From: DATAWZ01 sp036266975
Lineage (GTDB): Bacteria; Actinomycetota; Thermoleophilia; Solirubrobacterales; Solirubrobacteraceae
Length of the DNA stretch: 6,226 bases
Direction of reading: 5' to 3'
NCBI GenBank assembly: GCA_036266975.1
Contig: DATAWZ010000175.1
Coordinates: forward strand, 1 to 6,226
Positions 4,652 through 6,226 of this stretch are shown piece by piece. Numbering within the stretch: position 1 is the first letter of the stretch; every line of letters starts with the position of its first letter. The notes below the pieces were generated by a model. The model searched no databases, was not told where the DNA came from, and saw nothing but the letters and a program-made list of their open reading frames with translations. Made by a program: the position numbers and the translations under genes.

Positions 4652-5686
4652 TCAGCTGCCGGTGCCGACCGCCAGCGTGCCCGCCGGGGTCTGGATCGTG
4701 CGGCTCGTGCCGTTGGTGCACGCCGGCGTGAGCGCGGCGGGCGCGGGCGCGGGCAGCGAGCCGACGACCTGCGAGCGCAAATAGACCGTGTAGCTCGTGG
4801 GTGAGTCGGCGGCGCTCGTCTGCGTCGCGAGCAGCGCGCTCGTCTGCGGGTCGAAGATCATCACGTGCTCGGCGCCGCCGCTGTCGATGGCCAGGCCCAC
4901 GCCGTTGCGGCCGGCCTGGTCGGTGATGGTGCCCAAGGATCGGACGCCGGGCAGGCCGGCGGCGATCGTGTAGAGCGCCGAGCGGAGCGCCGGGGAGGCG
5001 TCGGTCTCACGCAGCAGGTCACCGATCTGGGCGAAGTCCTCGGCCGGGCCGGGGGGCCCACCCTCGATCTGACGCGATTGCAGCTCGGCCCGCAGCGCGG
5101 TGGGGTCGATGGGCAAGGCACTCAGGTTGGTGGGGGTGATGCTCAGGCAGCCCGTTGCGTACCAGGTTCGCGAGGACGTGCTCGACGGCGGCGCCGGTAG
5201 CTGCGCCGCGCAGCCGGCGGGGGTGCTCACTCCGGTCGGCGACTGGGACTCCACGATCATCCCCGAGCCGTCGGGGCCGATCCATGTCTGACGGTTGTCC
5301 CGGACCTGCACCGTGCAGAACGTGGCCGCGCCGCCGGAGGGGGCGGCCTGGGCGTAGGTCCCGGTGTCGGTCGCCTCGGACTGCGTGTACTGGTACTGGC
5401 CGGGCCCGGGCGCGGTGACCGCCGGCTGCACGGCGGCCACGCGCGCGAGCGCGTGCAGCACCGCGGCGGCCGCGGGGGGCGGTCCGGCCGGGGAGGAGGA
5501 CAGGGTCAACACGCCGGCGGCGACGCCGCCGGCGGCGAGCGCCCCGCCGAGTGCCAGGCCCCTCAGCTGGCGGCGCGAGGCGCGCGGCGCGGTACGCCGC
5601 GGTGCGGGTGTGCGTTCGAGCGCGGGTGCGGCCGGTGCGGCGGCGCGGACGAGGTCGTCGTGCAGGCGGTCGATGAAGCTGGTCAT
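4652..5686 (-). CDS. CU044_5270-family membrane protein, putative partner/anti-sigma of the adjacent ECF factor
   Basis: 344 residues from ATG 5686, which overlaps the sigma-factor stop as ATGA. The open frame continues upstream but only as a shadow of the sigma gene. Layout: a short basic cytoplasmic N terminus (1-42, MTSFIDRLHDDLVRAA...), one transmembrane helix at ~43-63 (GLALGGALAAGGVAAGVL), then a large extracytoplasmic region. The family-like part includes WIGPDGSG at ~135-142 and FAQIGDLLRE at ~218-227, followed by ALYTIAAGLPGVRSLGTITD and AGRNGVGLAID. These are hallmarks I associate with CU044_5270-type proteins encoded beside ECF sigma factors in actinobacteria. Four cysteines (124, 159, 180, 323) lie outside and could form disulfides. 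There is no HxxxCxxC zinc anti-sigma motif. The role as sigma regulator or envelope sensor is inferred from gene order. Confidence 0.75.
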   Translation of the reverse strand: MTSFIDRLHDDLVRAAAPAAPALERTPAPRRTAPRASRRQLRGLALGGALAAGGVAAGVLTLSSSPAGPPPAAAAVLHALARVAAVQPAVTAPGPGQYQYTQSEATDTGTYAQAAPSGGAATFCTVQVRDNRQTWIGPDGSGMIVESQSPTGVSTPAGCAAQLPAPPSSTSSRTWYATGCLSITPTNLSALPIDPTALRAELQSRQIEGGPPGPAEDFAQIGDLLRETDASPALRSALYTIAAGLPGVRSLGTITDQAGRNGVGLAIDSGGAEHVMIFDPQTSALLATQTSAADSPTSYTVYLRSQVVGSLPAPAPAALTPACTNGTSRTIQTPAGTLAVGTGS

Positions 5687-6226
5687 GGTTCGCTCCGTAG
5701 GGTGGCTCGTAGGGTGGCCAGCGCGCGGCTGACTCGCTGTCGGACGGCGGCCTCGCTCGTCGCCTGGGCGCTCGCGATCGCCGCGTAGTCGGCCTCGCCG
5801 ACGACGCGGGCGGTGAGCGCCTCGGCCTGCTCGGGCGGGAGCAGCGAGCGGATCCGGGCCAGGAGCTCCTCGTCGCGCGCGGCGTCGAGGATCAGCTCGA
5901 TGTCCGGGTCCTGCAGGACGATCGGGGCGAGCCCCAGGCGTGCGTGCGCGCTGTCGGCGGCCCGTCCCCGGCGCCGCACGTCGATGAGCAGCCGACCCGA
6001 GGTGAGCAGCAGCCACGCCGCTGGGTTGGCGGGCAGCTCGCGGCGCTCATCGCGGACGACCTCGAGCAGGACCGCGAAGGTCTCGCCCAGCAGGTCGGCC
6101 GCCAGCTCCGGGCTCGCGCCGCGACGCACCAAGCCGCCGAGCGCCATGCGGTGGTGACGGCGGAACAGCGTGCCGAAGCAGTCGGGCTCGCCCTCACGTG
6201 TGCGGCGCAGCAACTCGACGTCCTCG
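5683..6226 (-). CDS. ECF-type RNA polymerase sigma factor (5' end outside window)
   Basis: The 180 visible residues begin EDVELLRRTREGEPDCF and run off the window edge. A TTG at 6213 is in frame, but EDVE directly before LLRR matches the usual ECF opening, so the real start is upstream. Region 2 covers roughly residues 5-83: FGTLFRRHHRMALGGLVRRG, then the AADLLGETFAVLLEVV helix, where D-L-x-x-E-T-F corresponds to the core-binding/-10 recognition helix, and RRLIDV-like GRLLIDVRRRG. A linker follows. Region 4 is ~120-175 (LLPPEQAEALTARVVGEADY, then IASAQATSEAAVRQRVSRAL), a helix-turn-helix for -35 recognition. Its stop overlaps the next gene's ATG, so the two are coupled. No C-terminal SnoaL-like extension is present. 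Its target promoters cannot be read from this window. Confidence 0.88.
   Translation of the reverse strand, partial: EDVELLRRTREGEPDCFGTLFRRHHRMALGGLVRRGASPELAADLLGETFAVLLEVVRDERRELPANPAAWLLLTSGRLLIDVRRRGRAADSAHARLGLAPIVLQDPDIELILDAARDEELLARIRSLLPPEQAEALTARVVGEADYAAIASAQATSEAAVRQRVSRALATLRATLRSEP

Noticed and set aside
5687..6016. Upstream extension of the membrane-protein frame
   Set aside because: It overlaps the sigma-factor gene in a different frame; the ATGA junction at 5683-5686 gives the natural start.

Overview
The window is very GC-rich DNA with GC-saturated third codon positions. It carries an ECF sigma factor paired with a CU044_5270-type membrane protein and a tryptophan-rich 'homing endonuclease-associated repeat' protein. 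This fits a high-GC actinobacterium. Thermoleophilia (Solirubrobacter/Conexibacter-like) is my best guess, from gene style only.

Layout: (1) 1-114, + strand, the last 37 codons of a probable transposase. (2) 136-3067, - strand, a three-gene block read in the order AMP-forming acyl-CoA ligase, MBL-fold hydrolase, TetR regulator. The MBL and TetR genes overlap by 4 nt (GTGA). A 56-bp gap between ligase and hydrolase holds a CATACG/CGTATG palindrome, a natural operator candidate for the TetR protein. (3) 3068-3500, an accessory-looking stretch divergent from the ligase. It holds a plausible + strand promoter with an apparently leaderless 42-codon mini-ORF built around seven CTCGCC hexamers (Leu-Ala repeats), then a ~128-bp palindromic MITE-like element, then a perfect 10-bp GC hairpin. 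(4) 3499-4560, + strand, a small protein with an HNH/homing-endonuclease-associated repeat fold, followed by Ala/Arg/Glu coiled-coil coding sequence whose frame changes several times. The whole looks like one broken gene, or one with indel errors. (5) 4575-4635, a long G/C-run hairpin between convergent genes. (6) 4652-6226, - strand, a 5'-truncated ECF sigma factor overlapping by ATGA a CU044_5270-family single-pass membrane protein.

The ligase/hydrolase/TetR block looks like a small self-regulated catabolic cassette acting on an unknown carboxylic acid. The sigma/membrane protein pair looks like an envelope-sensing regulatory unit. The most unusual material is the 3.1-4.1 kb region: the palindromic element, the repeat-bearing mini-ORF and the frame-broken coiled-coil gene. 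I see no CRISPR array, tRNA, rRNA or recognisable defence system.
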